Virus record (IMG/VR): IMGVR_UViG_3300032893_000120
Coordinates: 1 to 42,348 of that record
Source of the DNA: a virus
Length of the DNA stretch: 42,348 nt
Direction: 5' to 3' (one strand)
Shown: piece after piece, positions 22,741 through 31,625 of the stretch
Position numbering within the stretch: the stretch's first letter is position 1
How the letters are laid out: every line of letters begins with the position of its first letter
Notes under the pieces: model-generated
What the model was told of the DNA's origin: nothing
What the model saw: the letters and a program-made list of their open reading frames with translations, nothing else
Database searches by the model: none
Translations under genes and position numbers: made by a program

Positions 22741-23901
22741 ATGGCGGGCATCGGCGGCCTCGGCGCATTCATCGGCGGCCTCGGGCAGGGCGTCGACCAG
22801 TCCTATATCAACGCACTGCGTCAACAGCAGGCTCAGCAGCAGCAATCCCAGACGCAGGGCGATGCGGCGTTCGGCGACGCCCTGGCGCAGCTTTACGGCA
22901 CGCCCAATGCGCCGCAGGCTCCGCAGCCGGGCAACCCGCTGCAAGGGCTGGCGCAGCTCGGTCGCTCGATGTTCGGCGGCGCGCCGGCCGGACCGACCAC
23001 CGCGCAACCGCCGCCCTCGCCAATGGGGCCGCTCATGCCCGGCCAGAGCTTCGGACCCGCCGCGCCTCCCACGGCGGCAGGCCCGCAAGCGGCTCCAGCG
23101 CCTACACCCCCCGCGGGCGCTGGAGCTGGCCCACAACCGGGCGCGCCCAGTCCGCAAGGCGGCATGCCGCAGCCGGGCTCGCTGACGCTGCCCGATCTGG
23201 TGCAGGCGATCCAGCGCGCCAAGCCGGGCATCCGTGGCCAGCAGCTCGCTGCCGCGGTCAATGCGGCGATCCCAATGATGAATGTCCAGGGGTTGCAGCA
23301 GTGGCGGCAGCTCCAGGGCGCGCTCGGCCAGCAGCGCGTGTTTCAAGGCCAGGAGCGAGTCGACCAGGGCGCGCAGCGCGTGCAGCAAGGGCAGGAGCGG
23401 ATTGACCAGAGCAAGGCGAGCTTCGAAGAGCGCAAGCGCGAGTTCGACACCCGCCAGGCGAGCATCAGCCAGCGGTTCGACCGCGACATCGAGCTGAAGC
23501 TCCAGCAGCTCCAGTCGACCAAGGACCGGGCGCAGGCGGCGCAGCTGGCGATCGACGTGCGCAAGGCGATCGATGCCAAGCTGTCGGCGCATCGCGAGGC
23601 GATCCAGGCCGCCAACGCCTTCGACGACACCGAGAAGCCCAAGCTGGAGGCGCAGGCCAAGGCGGACGCCGAGGACGCGCAGGCGCGACTCGACGCGGCG
23701 CTGAAGGCGCAGCGCGACTTCGCCAAACAGAATGCTTCGACCAGCAAGTCGGAAGCGCCGCGCGCCGACGGCTCCAAGGATCAGGCGCGCAGCCCGCAAG
23801 GCGACTACAAGCTCGGCGACACGATCGTCGTCGCCGGCAAAACCTACCGCTACAAGGGCGGCGACCCGGACGTTCAGGAGTCGTGGGAAGAGGCCAAGTG
23901 A
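22741..23901 (+). CDS. Internal virion / ejection protein B (386 aa)
   Basis: A low-complexity N-terminal half (Pro/Gly/Ala/Gln, residues 35-150) precedes a long charged coiled coil from about residue 190 to 330 (QERVDQGAQRVQQGQERIDQ, FEERKREFDTRQASISQRFD). A small C-terminal domain ends GDTIVVAGKTYRYKGG. The first 15 residues are Gly-rich and hydrophobic (IGGLGAFIGGLGQG), possibly membrane-active. This fits the second of three ejection proteins in podoviruses, but the assignment is by architecture and order. GGGAG lies upstream of ATG 22741. Confidence 0.65.
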   Translation: MAGIGGLGAFIGGLGQGVDQSYINALRQQQAQQQQSQTQGDAAFGDALAQLYGTPNAPQAPQPGNPLQGLAQLGRSMFGGAPAGPTTAQPPPSPMGPLMPGQSFGPAAPPTAAGPQAAPAPTPPAGAGAGPQPGAPSPQGGMPQPGSLTLPDLVQAIQRAKPGIRGQQLAAAVNAAIPMMNVQGLQQWRQLQGALGQQRVFQGQERVDQGAQRVQQGQERIDQSKASFEERKREFDTRQASISQRFDRDIELKLQQLQSTKDRAQAAQLAIDVRKAIDAKLSAHREAIQAANAFDDTEKPKLEAQAKADAEDAQARLDAALKAQRDFAKQNASTSKSEAPRADGSKDQARSPQGDYKLGDTIVVAGKTYRYKGGDPDVQESWEEAK

Positions 23902-23904
23902 GCG

Positions 23905-26883
23905 ATGGTCGATCTGCCCGCCTGGGCGCAGGACCAGCAGCGCCTGCTGCCCAAATGGGCTCAGGCGCAGGCTAAGCCGCTGCCGAAATGGGCGCAGGCT
24001 CAGCCCGCGCCGCTGCACGATCGTCCGCCGTTGCCGCGCGAACAGATCACTGACACTGGCCAGCGAACGGGCGGCATTGCGCCCGCGCCCAAACCCAACG
24101 AGCCGACGCTGTCGCAGGGACCGGACGCCGCCTGGTGGACGCTGCGCAACCAGAACCTGCCGGCCGGCGTGCGCGCCCTCGCGGCCGGGGCGGAGGAAGT
24201 CAAGAATATGGGCGTCGGGATCCTCGACCGGATCAAGACGTTCATGGACCCGAGCACGCCGGATGACGAGAAGGCGCGCGCGGCGGCCGACCTGACGATG
24301 GCGTTCGGGATGCGCGAAGCGCCGGGCGAGCTGGCCGCCGCGCCGAAGAAAGCGCCAGCGGCGCAACCACTGGAAGCGCCGAAGGTCGAACCAAAGCCTG
24401 CCGAGGTCGCGCCAGCTGCGCGCAATCCGGAAGGACGGCCGGTGCTGACGCCGAAATGGGCGCAGACTGCGCCAGAGGCAGCGCCGTTGCACGATCGCCC
24501 GCCTTTGCCTGCGAAGCCTGAAGCGGCCAAGCCTGCACCGGAAGCGAGCGCAGCGCATGAGGCTGGTCTGAAAGCGGTTGGCGCGGCCGTCACGCCGACC
24601 GCCGACATCTTGAAGCAGAACATTGCCGATCTCGAAGCGCGCCTGCCGAAGCCGCCCGGCTTCAAGGAACGCTTGCGCGACGTCGCCAATGTGTTTCGCG
24701 AGACTTTCAACCCTGAGAAGATCGACGCCTCCGGCGCGTTCGCAGGTGCAAAAATCCGGCGCTACGAGGGGCGGGCGACGCGCGAAGTCGAGCAGGCCAA
24801 ACACGACTTCGACCAGTTCCGCCAGGCAGTCGACGCCCAGACGACGCCGGAACAGAAGCTGGCGCTGCTCAAATGGATCCAGAAGCCCGATGTCGCCTCA
24901 CAGGCGCAAGCTAAGGCGGGCGGCGCATTCATGCCAGGGTCTGACATCGCGCCGCTGTTGACCGCGATCAAGGATCTGATGCTCAAGTATCGGCTCCAGC
25001 TGGAGAACATGCCCAAGACGGCGCAAATGGCGTTCAAGGACGACTATCTGCGCCAGGTGTGGAAGGATCCCGGCGCTGCGCTGGAGCACCTGAAGTCCAT
25101 GCCGGCGAAGCAGGGATCGAATTTTTTCACCAAGCGCACGGTGTTCGAGGACTATGAGGAAGGCATCCGCGCCGGCTACGTGCCCGAGACCATGGATCCG
25201 ATCGAGCTGTCGCTGCGCTACGCCGAGAACGCCAGCCGCTACATCGCCCTCAACCATGTGCTCGACGACGCGACCGAGGCCGGGCATGTCGTCTGGCGCG
25301 CGCCCGAGCATGCGCCCAACGGATGGGTGAAGCTCGAAGGGCGCGCTGGCAGCTATCACGGCGGGCCGGGGCAGGACGCCTACGCGCCGCCGGGCTTCGC
25401 CGCGGTCTACAACAACTTTGTCTCGCAAGCGCCGAAGCGCGGCGGAACGCTGCTCGGCTGGCTGCAACGCGCTTCCAACCTGTCGACCGCCTTCAAGCTC
25501 TCGCTGTCGTGGTTCCACGGCGGGCTGGAGACGCAGGAAGGCATGACCAGCGCCATCGCCAACGCGATCGACAAGCTGACCGGCGGCGACGTGGCCGGCG
25601 CGCTCGAGACGGCGGCCGGCGCGCCGCTCGCGCCGATCAGGAGCGTCGCCCGCGGGCGCGAAATGCAGAAGGTCTACCTCGGCCAAATGGTCGGCGCGCC
25701 GCGCACCGAGCGGATCGTCGACGCGCTGACCGACGCCAACTTCAACATCGCTGGCCGCGGCCGCACCGCCGACGAGTTCCGCGCCTCGCGGCTCGGCGGT
25801 TTCTTCGAGTCGTTCCGGCGCGGGCGGCTCAAGTACGAAGCGCAGCTGCACGCCGAGGACATCAAGGACCATCCGGTCGCTGGCCCGGTGCGGCTGGCTG
25901 GCCGCGTGCTCGACACGGCGATGGAGCCGATCTTCCAATATTACGTGCCGCTGCTCAAGAACGGCGCGGCCTACGACATGCTCGACACTTGGCTGAAGGC
26001 CAACCCCGAGGCGACCGACGAGGCGCTGGCCGCTCAGGCGCGCAAGGTCGCCAACATGATCGACGACCGCTTCGGCGAAATGAACCACGACAACATCTTC
26101 TGGCAGCGCACGACCAAGATGATCGCCCAGAGCATGTTCGTCTCCTACTCCTACACCCTCGGCACGCTGCGGATGGCCAGCGGCGCGGCGGCGGACGTCG
26201 CCACCATGGCCTCGCGGCTGAAGAGCGGCGACAAGCTGTGGACATCGCGGATGAGCCAGGCGCTGGCGATCCCGGTGACGGCGATCATGACCAACGCCGT
26301 CTACCAGTACCTCAAGACGGGCTCGCTGCCGCAGGATCTCAATCAGGCGGCTTACCCGCTAACTGGCGGGACCGACCCGACAACCGGCAAGCCGGCGCAC
26401 GCCGTGCTGCCGTCCTACCTGCCCCAGTTCCTGAACTTCTACGACAACCCGACCGGCGAGGCGTCGAACAAGATCAACGCCTTCTGGCACACCCTGTGGC
26501 AGGTGGCGAGCAACAGCGACTGGCGCGGCGACCCGGTGATCAACAAGAACCTGCCGCTGCTCCAGCAGTTCGAGCAGCTGATGGGCTATGTCTACCAGGA
26601 AGCGGTGTCGCCGATCTATCTCAGCGGCGCGCGCAAAGAGAACACCGCGATCAGCGAGCCTGAGCGATTCTTCGGCGTGCGCGACGCGCCGATGCGCGCC
26701 AACGACCCGGCCGCCTACAAGAAGCTCAAGGGCTACGTGACGGCGCGCGACAACGCCCGCAAGGCGCAGCACGACATCAACGCCCAGCGCGTCCAGCATG
26801 GCCTGCCGCCGCGCCGCTGGTCGCGCGCCGAGACCAACGCCATGATCCAGAAAGAACTGAACCACTACGGCGGCACGCAATGA
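23905..26883 (+). CDS. Large internal virion / ejection protein C (992 aa)
   Basis: The largest late protein. The N-terminus has repeated PKWAQ motifs (near residues 17, 28 and 190) and two PLHDRPPLP motifs (near 36 and 200) within Pro/Ala linkers, like repeated short linear binding motifs. Residues from about 250 to 960 are folded and mostly helical, with hydrophobic segments around LGWLQRASNLSTAFKLSLSW and MFVSYSYTLGTLRMASGAAA that could insert into membranes during ejection. No transglycosylase signature was found. The stop overlaps the PurD-like gene as ATGA. Confidence 0.7.
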   Translation: MVDLPAWAQDQQRLLPKWAQAQAKPLPKWAQAQPAPLHDRPPLPREQITDTGQRTGGIAPAPKPNEPTLSQGPDAAWWTLRNQNLPAGVRALAAGAEEVKNMGVGILDRIKTFMDPSTPDDEKARAAADLTMAFGMREAPGELAAAPKKAPAAQPLEAPKVEPKPAEVAPAARNPEGRPVLTPKWAQTAPEAAPLHDRPPLPAKPEAAKPAPEASAAHEAGLKAVGAAVTPTADILKQNIADLEARLPKPPGFKERLRDVANVFRETFNPEKIDASGAFAGAKIRRYEGRATREVEQAKHDFDQFRQAVDAQTTPEQKLALLKWIQKPDVASQAQAKAGGAFMPGSDIAPLLTAIKDLMLKYRLQLENMPKTAQMAFKDDYLRQVWKDPGAALEHLKSMPAKQGSNFFTKRTVFEDYEEGIRAGYVPETMDPIELSLRYAENASRYIALNHVLDDATEAGHVVWRAPEHAPNGWVKLEGRAGSYHGGPGQDAYAPPGFAAVYNNFVSQAPKRGGTLLGWLQRASNLSTAFKLSLSWFHGGLETQEGMTSAIANAIDKLTGGDVAGALETAAGAPLAPIRSVARGREMQKVYLGQMVGAPRTERIVDALTDANFNIAGRGRTADEFRASRLGGFFESFRRGRLKYEAQLHAEDIKDHPVAGPVRLAGRVLDTAMEPIFQYYVPLLKNGAAYDMLDTWLKANPEATDEALAAQARKVANMIDDRFGEMNHDNIFWQRTTKMIAQSMFVSYSYTLGTLRMASGAAADVATMASRLKSGDKLWTSRMSQALAIPVTAIMTNAVYQYLKTGSLPQDLNQAAYPLTGGTDPTTGKPAHAVLPSYLPQFLNFYDNPTGEASNKINAFWHTLWQVASNSDWRGDPVINKNLPLLQQFEQLMGYVYQEAVSPIYLSGARKENTAISEPERFFGVRDAPMRANDPAAYKKLKGYVTARDNARKAQHDINAQRVQHGLPPRRWSRAETNAMIQKELNHYGGTQ

Positions 26884-28208
26884 AGACCCTGATCGTCGAT
26901 CCAGCCGGCTCGGGCCTCGACTGGGCCTACCGCGCCAAGGAAGCAGGCCATGCGGTCAAGCTCTTCATTCGCCAGACGCCCAAGACCGAGCACATCGGCC
27001 GTGGGTTGGTCGACGTCGTCGAAGAGCTGGATCCCTGGTTGCGCTGGCCGGATCTGATCGTCAACACCGACAACACCCGCTACCTGCGCGATCTCGACAT
27101 GATGCGCGTTTTGGGCTGGCCGGTGATCTCGGCCTCGCAGGAGTCGGCGAAGTGGGAGCTGGACCGTGACGTCGGCCAAAAAATCCTCAAGAAACACGGC
27201 GTCGAGACGCCGCCCGCGAAGGAGTTCAACGACTATGACCAAGCCATCGCCTACGTCAAACGCACTGGCAAGAGACTGGTCAGTAAGCCATCGGGCGATG
27301 CTGACAAGGCTCTATCCTATGTGGCGAAGACGCCTGCGGATATGGTCTATATGCTTGAACGCTGGAAGCGGACGGGAAAGCTTAAAGGAGCCTTTATTCT
27401 TCAGGACTTCATTCCTGGTATTGAAATGGCTGTGGGAGGCTGGTTTGGTCCACACGGCTTTAACGCCGGATGGTGCGAGAATTTCGAGTTTAAAAAGCTC
27501 ATGGATGGAGACATGGGCGTGGCCACCGGAGAGCAGGGAACTGTCCTCCGTTACGTGACGCGGTCGAAGCTCGCCAAGCTCGTCTTGTCGCCGCTGACCG
27601 AAGCGCTGGCGGCGCTCGACTACTGCGGTTACGTCGACGTCAACTGCATCATTGACGAGAAGGGCCAGCCGTGGCCTCTGGAGTTTACGATGCGGTTCGG
27701 CTGGCCTACATTCAATATCCAGCAGGAGTTGCATCCTGGCGATCCGGTTGACTGGCTATGGCAGCTTTCGCAAGGGCGGGACGCCCGCAATACCTGGATG
27801 GACAGGGTCGCCATCGGCGTCGTTTTGTCGGTGCCCGACTATCCCTACTCGCACCTGACGAGAAAGGAAGTGGTCGGGTCGCCGATCTATGGGCTGACGC
27901 CGCAGCTCCAGCCGCACGTCCACTTCTGCGAGACGATGCTGGGGGAAGCGCCGATCGACCGCAACGGCAAGGTGGAGACGGCGAAACTGCCGGTGACGGC
28001 GGGCGACTACGTGCTGGTGATGAGCGCGACGGGGGAGACGGTCTACCAGGCGAAGCAAACCGCCTACCGACGTTTGAAGCACTTGACACTTCCCAACTCC
28101 CCGATGCACCGGACGGACATTGGCGACAGGCTCTCAGCGCAGCTGCCCTTGCTACAGAAGCACGGCTTCGCGACGGGGTTGGCGTTTTCGACAAGTCCGC
28201 CGCCCTAG
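26880..28208 (+). CDS. PurD-like ATP-grasp ligase (442 aa)
   Basis: ATP-grasp enzymes join a carboxylate to an amine through an acyl phosphate; PurD makes glycinamide ribotide. The N-domain (MKTLIVDPAGSGLDWAYRAK), the ATP-grasp region (DVGQKILKKHGVETPP, RLVSKPSGDADKAL, FILQDFIPGIEMAVGGW) and the terminal segment LEFTMRFGWPT resemble PurD. In PurD the last motif is E-F-N-x-R-F-G-D-P-E, so the metal-binding Asn is Thr here (T270) and the acidic end is lost; the substrate may differ. Codons for about residues 135-223 are clearly more AT-rich than the rest. ATG 26880 overlaps the previous stop. Its job in a virion operon is unknown. Confidence 0.7.
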   Translation: MKTLIVDPAGSGLDWAYRAKEAGHAVKLFIRQTPKTEHIGRGLVDVVEELDPWLRWPDLIVNTDNTRYLRDLDMMRVLGWPVISASQESAKWELDRDVGQKILKKHGVETPPAKEFNDYDQAIAYVKRTGKRLVSKPSGDADKALSYVAKTPADMVYMLERWKRTGKLKGAFILQDFIPGIEMAVGGWFGPHGFNAGWCENFEFKKLMDGDMGVATGEQGTVLRYVTRSKLAKLVLSPLTEALAALDYCGYVDVNCIIDEKGQPWPLEFTMRFGWPTFNIQQELHPGDPVDWLWQLSQGRDARNTWMDRVAIGVVLSVPDYPYSHLTRKEVVGSPIYGLTPQLQPHVHFCETMLGEAPIDRNGKVETAKLPVTAGDYVLVMSATGETVYQAKQTAYRRLKHLTLPNSPMHRTDIGDRLSAQLPLLQKHGFATGLAFSTSPPP

Positions 28209-28477
28209 AAGCCAACACCGACAAGGCGCTCGAAGTCACTTACGAACTGCTGCACACCGACCACAACGCGCCGCCCGAGTGGAAGGATCGCGCCCGCCTG
28301 GCGCAGATCAAGGCCAGCGCGGCGCGGACGATCCTGGCGGCGCAAATCCGTGTCGACGACCAGCGGTTGAAGCGCAAGACGGTCGACTACCTGCCAACGC
28401 TACTTAAGCGGATCGACGACGTGCGGCGACGGCAAGCGCAAGAGCAGACGATCGACGGCATCGTCGCGGCGGAGTGA
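28178..28477 (+). CDS. Helical protein with no start codon, possible -1 frameshift product (about 99 aa)
   Basis: The frame reads VFDKSAALEANTDKALEVTY, then charged helices (DRARLAQIKASAARTILAAQ, KTVDYLPTLLKRIDDVRRRQ). It looks like a genuine phage protein, but no ATG, GTG or TTG in this frame precedes it sensibly; the next ATG is 420 bases upstream, inside the PurD-like gene. It lies in the -1 frame of that gene, and the overlap contains GGGG (28175-28178), where slippage would fuse the two. Alternatives are a mutated start (GTT at 28178), a non-canonical start, or a sequence error. A small-terminase role is conceivable but unsupported. Confidence 0.6.
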   Translation, partial: VGVFDKSAALEANTDKALEVTYELLHTDHNAPPEWKDRARLAQIKASAARTILAAQIRVDDQRLKRKTVDYLPTLLKRIDDVRRRQAQEQTIDGIVAAE

Positions 28478-31360
28478 TCACTGCGCCGCTCGCAACCGGT
28501 CGACCGCCGCAGCGCTGCGCACGTCCTCGCGCGCCTCGCGCATCAGGCCATCGAACCGCGGGTGGTTGGCCGAGAACCCCAGCGCGTATATCTGGCCGCC
28601 GCGAATGTCAGAGCCGGCGGTCAACGTCACCAAACGGTTGGCCGCCTTGAGCATGCCGAGCTGCTTCAGCTCGGCCACCAGGTCACTGTAGCCGCCGCCC
28701 GTGCGCTCCAGGAACTCGCGCAGGGGTTGGACTGCGATCCAGACGCCATCGCCCTCCAGCTCCATCCGCACCGTCACTTTGCGCCGCGGCGCTTCGCCGA
28801 TCGGTTGCATGCGCTTGCGCCCTTCCGCCGGTCCCGGCATGGTCAGGGTCTCGTCGAGGCGCTCGTTGAGGAATTGCGCCAGCGCCGGCAGCATCGAGCG
28901 CGACGCCTCGCTCGGCTCGCCCAGCCGCTTGCCGGCGAAGTGCTCGACCGCCCAGCGCATGATCCGCTGCGACGAAAACGAGATCAGGCCATAGCGCTCG
29001 ACGATCGAGGCGGCGACGCCGACCGCCGCCAGCGTGCGCACCCAAAACCGGTGCTCTTTGCGGAAGCCGCCCTTCTGGTAGATCTCATCCATCATCTTCG
29101 GCAGGCGCTCGCGCGCATGCGCCAGCACGCCAGGGATCATCAGCGCTTGCAGAAAGGCTTCGCCGGCCCAGCCGGCGTTGCGCTGAAGCAGCTTCTCCAT
29201 CGCCTCGGCTTCCGACGGCTTGAGCTGGCCGGACGACTCGATCGGCAGCTCCAGGATGCGCATGGCCGGCGCGTCGCCCTCGCCGGTCGACAGGATGGTG
29301 TCGACCAGGCTCTTGTTCGACGCCGTGAGCAGCAGGGTCTGCCAGGAGTAGGCATTGTTGACCAGGCCGGTGCCGTTGGACTCGGCGCGGTTTTTGTCGC
29401 GACCGCTGGTGAAGGTAACGATCAGCTCGCGGACGACCGATGGATCCTTGCTGGTCAGCTCGTCGAAGATCACCGGCAGATTGCCGAGCTGACCCATCAG
29501 AACGGCTTTGGAGACCTTGGTGTCGATCGTGACGATCGACAGCGCGTGCAGGTTGTTCGCCCATACCGTGTAGGCCCCAGCGAGCGACGTCGACTTGCCT
29601 GCGCCAGAATGTCGCGTCATCAGGCTGATCACCGCGCCGCCCTCGTCGACGGTCATGAACCGCATCAGCAGCGCCGCAAAACTGGCCAACACGGTGAAAC
29701 TCATGCCTTCCGAGCCGCTGCCCATCAGCGAGTCGACCGCCTGCTTCCAGCCTTCGAGCGAGCCGCCCGGCGTCGGCTGCAACCACTGCGAGCGGAATTT
29801 CAGCTGCTCGCTGATCGCCGAGACCTCGATCCCGGTCGGGGTGTAGAGCCGATCGCCCCACAGGAAGCAGTTGCTGTCGCCCTTCCATCCGAACTGCTCG
29901 TACTGCATCCCTGATCTCCGCCGTTTGTGCAGCGCGTCGACCGCGTCGCGCACGAAGGCTTGAAACCGCGTCGGGTCGTGGACGATGATCCCGAGATCGG
30001 CCAACGTGGTGGTGGTCTCGCGGCCATGCAACTGCGCCGCCTTCAGCGTCACTTCGCGCCAGCCGGCGTGCGGCTTATAGTGCCGCAGGCGGTAGTAGTT
30101 GCGGTCGCCGTTCAACTCTCCGGTGTGGACTGAGGCGATCTGCACCGGAAAGCTGGTCAACTTGACCAGCACTTCGTGCTTTTTCAGATCCTCGCTGACG
30201 TAGACCAACTCGCCGCCGCGGTACTGCCATTCGCTATGGCCGTCGACTGCGTCGCCATCGGTCAGATCGATGGTTGTGGGCGCTGGCGGGCTTGCCGGCG
30301 ATGGCGTGGGCTTGGCTGCCGCATGCTCGCCGCGGGCGGCGTCGAGCGGCGTCCCCTGGCCATAGCGGCAGCCCTGGCAGCGCTGTCCGTCGAGATCCTT
30401 GAACTTCGCGCACGTCGTTGGTCCAGAAAGAGAGCGAAGGCGCGCCAGGCGAGCGTCAGTTTCGCCAGCGCTGTAAGTCGGGTGGCCGGCTGACCAGGCG
30501 TGAGCAATGCTGTCCCCTCCAGCGCAGAACGCCAGCACGCCGAGGCCGGCGTACCACAGCGGTTCGGGAATGCGCCCCTGCTCGGCGGCGAAGCGCGACA
30601 ATTGCGCGCAGCCGTGGCAAAGCGCCGCAAAGTCGATCGGTTCGGGCGCAGTGACGTTGGCGAGTTTGTCGCTCAGCCGACGAACTGGCTCAGTTCGACC
30701 AGCACGATGAGGAAGAGAATGGCCAGTAGCAATAACGCCAGGGCGTATGGAAAGTCGTTCATTCAACTGCTCCAGGGTCAGCTTAGGCGGGATGGGACCG
30801 CAGATCACCGGCAGCGGCGTCTCGCCCTTGCGGTGCAGCGTGCCGGGTGGTCGCAGGATCGACGCCGCGTCGGCGGTGCGCTCAGGCCCGGCGTGTAGCC
30901 CGCGCTCGACGCACAGCGCCTTGAGCCGGTCGGCGTAGGGTTGCCACTGATCGCGGGTTAGAGCGCTAGCGAGAGGAAAATAGACGTGTAGACCGCGACC
31001 AGAGCCGACAACAAGAGGATGAGCGCCCAAAGCAGCGGCGAACTCGCGGACCGCGATGATGGCCTGCTCTTGGTCAGCGTATGGTTTTTCGGGTCCAGCG
31101 TCCACGTCCAGCCACAGTGCGGACAGCGCACGGACGGATCCTTGGGTTCGTCGGGTTGTCGAGTAAGCAGCGCACCCGTGGTAAACTGCGCCATGAGTCC
31201 CCTCCAGCGTTCGGTCGAGCGTCAGCAGGCCATCGGCCAGCGCCTCGACCGTGTCGTAGAAATATTGACGGCGGACGTTGCGCGCTTGGTCAATGACGAC
31301 CGCGCAAAACTTCCCCTGCGCGGGCAGAATGGCGCGCAGAAAGTCGAGCGTTGTCGGCAT
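28478..31360 (-). CDS. AEP primase fused to DUF927-type helicase (960 aa)
   Basis: A replication primase-helicase. Residues 1-240 resemble archaeo-eukaryotic (PrimPol-like) primases: catalytic D85 and D87 in ALWLDVDAGP, SGRGLHVYF (119-127), then SILRPPGTLHRKG. A cysteine set (C248, C251, C317, C328, C331) suggests a zinc site. The C-terminal helicase resembles the DUF927/SF3-like group, with Walker A HSGAGKST (584-591) and Walker B VIFDEL (630-635, D633/E634). ATG 31360 gives the correct N-terminus; it overlaps the upstream HTH gene by 71 bases and sits on a TTGCTA motif. The stop abuts the stop of the convergent late frame with no gap. Confidence 0.85.
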   Translation of the reverse strand: MPTTLDFLRAILPAQGKFCAVVIDQARNVRRQYFYDTVEALADGLLTLDRTLEGTHGAVYHGCAAYSTTRRTQGSVRALSALWLDVDAGPEKPYADQEQAIIAVREFAAALGAHPLVVGSGRGLHVYFPLASALTRDQWQPYADRLKALCVERGLHAGPERTADAASILRPPGTLHRKGETPLPVICGPIPPKLTLEQLNERLSIRPGVIATGHSLPHRAGRTEPVRRLSDKLANVTAPEPIDFAALCHGCAQLSRFAAEQGRIPEPLWYAGLGVLAFCAGGDSIAHAWSAGHPTYSAGETDARLARLRSLSGPTTCAKFKDLDGQRCQGCRYGQGTPLDAARGEHAAAKPTPSPASPPAPTTIDLTDGDAVDGHSEWQYRGGELVYVSEDLKKHEVLVKLTSFPVQIASVHTGELNGDRNYYRLRHYKPHAGWREVTLKAAQLHGRETTTTLADLGIIVHDPTRFQAFVRDAVDALHKRRRSGMQYEQFGWKGDSNCFLWGDRLYTPTGIEVSAISEQLKFRSQWLQPTPGGSLEGWKQAVDSLMGSGSEGMSFTVLASFAALLMRFMTVDEGGAVISLMTRHSGAGKSTSLAGAYTVWANNLHALSIVTIDTKVSKAVLMGQLGNLPVIFDELTSKDPSVVRELIVTFTSGRDKNRAESNGTGLVNNAYSWQTLLLTASNKSLVDTILSTGEGDAPAMRILELPIESSGQLKPSEAEAMEKLLQRNAGWAGEAFLQALMIPGVLAHARERLPKMMDEIYQKGGFRKEHRFWVRTLAAVGVAASIVERYGLISFSSQRIMRWAVEHFAGKRLGEPSEASRSMLPALAQFLNERLDETLTMPGPAEGRKRMQPIGEAPRRKVTVRMELEGDGVWIAVQPLREFLERTGGGYSDLVAELKQLGMLKAANRLVTLTAGSDIRGGQIYALGFSANHPRFDGLMREAREDVRSAAAVDRLRAAQ

Positions 31361-31622
31361 TGCTAAACGCCGCCCGGATGTAACTTGGCCGGTCGTTCTT
31401 GGGGATCTCGTACGGGACGGGCAGAGCCTTGGTGTGCCCCAGAAGCTTGAGCCGGCGGGCGCATTCGTCGAGCACCTTTCCACTGCGCGGTTGACGCTCG
31501 CGCATGAGCCAGGAACGCACGGTCGGCACCGGGCGGGCGAGCCAGACGGCGAGATCGCTCGCCGTCAAGCCCAGCCGCTTCGACGCCTTCACAAGGTCGC
31601 GAACGAAGATCTCAGGCGACAC
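31290..31622 (-). CDS. Helix-turn-helix protein (110 aa)
   Basis: Residues about 5-45 form a compact HTH: FVRDLVKASKRLGLTASDLA then a turn and VPTVRSWLMRERQPR, resembling antitoxin/XRE-type DNA-binding helices. The C-terminal half is basic and lacks a recognisable fold. It starts at GTG 31622 with GGGGG upstream, three bases after the preceding stop, and its end overlaps the primase start by 71 bases. It may regulate or recruit the primase-helicase; this is context only. Confidence 0.7.
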   Translation of the reverse strand: MSPEIFVRDLVKASKRLGLTASDLAVWLARPVPTVRSWLMRERQPRSGKVLDECARRLKLLGHTKALPVPYEIPKNDRPSYIRAAFSNADNARLSARHSARAGEVLRGRH

Positions 31623-31625
31623 GGA

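Noticed and set aside
22639-24804. 721-codon minus-strand ORF opposite the ejection protein genes
   Set aside because: Low-complexity Arg/Leu-rich antisense shadow; no start signal and no recognisable motif.
25323-26663. 446-codon plus-strand ORF in another frame of the large ejection protein
   Set aside because: Arg/Ala/Gly-rich +1 shadow without a ribosome-binding site; spans a well-formed coding frame.
30958-31194. 78-codon minus-strand ORF with a CPHCGW motif and hydrophobic C-terminus
   Set aside because: Looks attractive but lies entirely within the catalytic region of the primase gene in another frame and has no ribosome-binding site; kept as a chance overlap.
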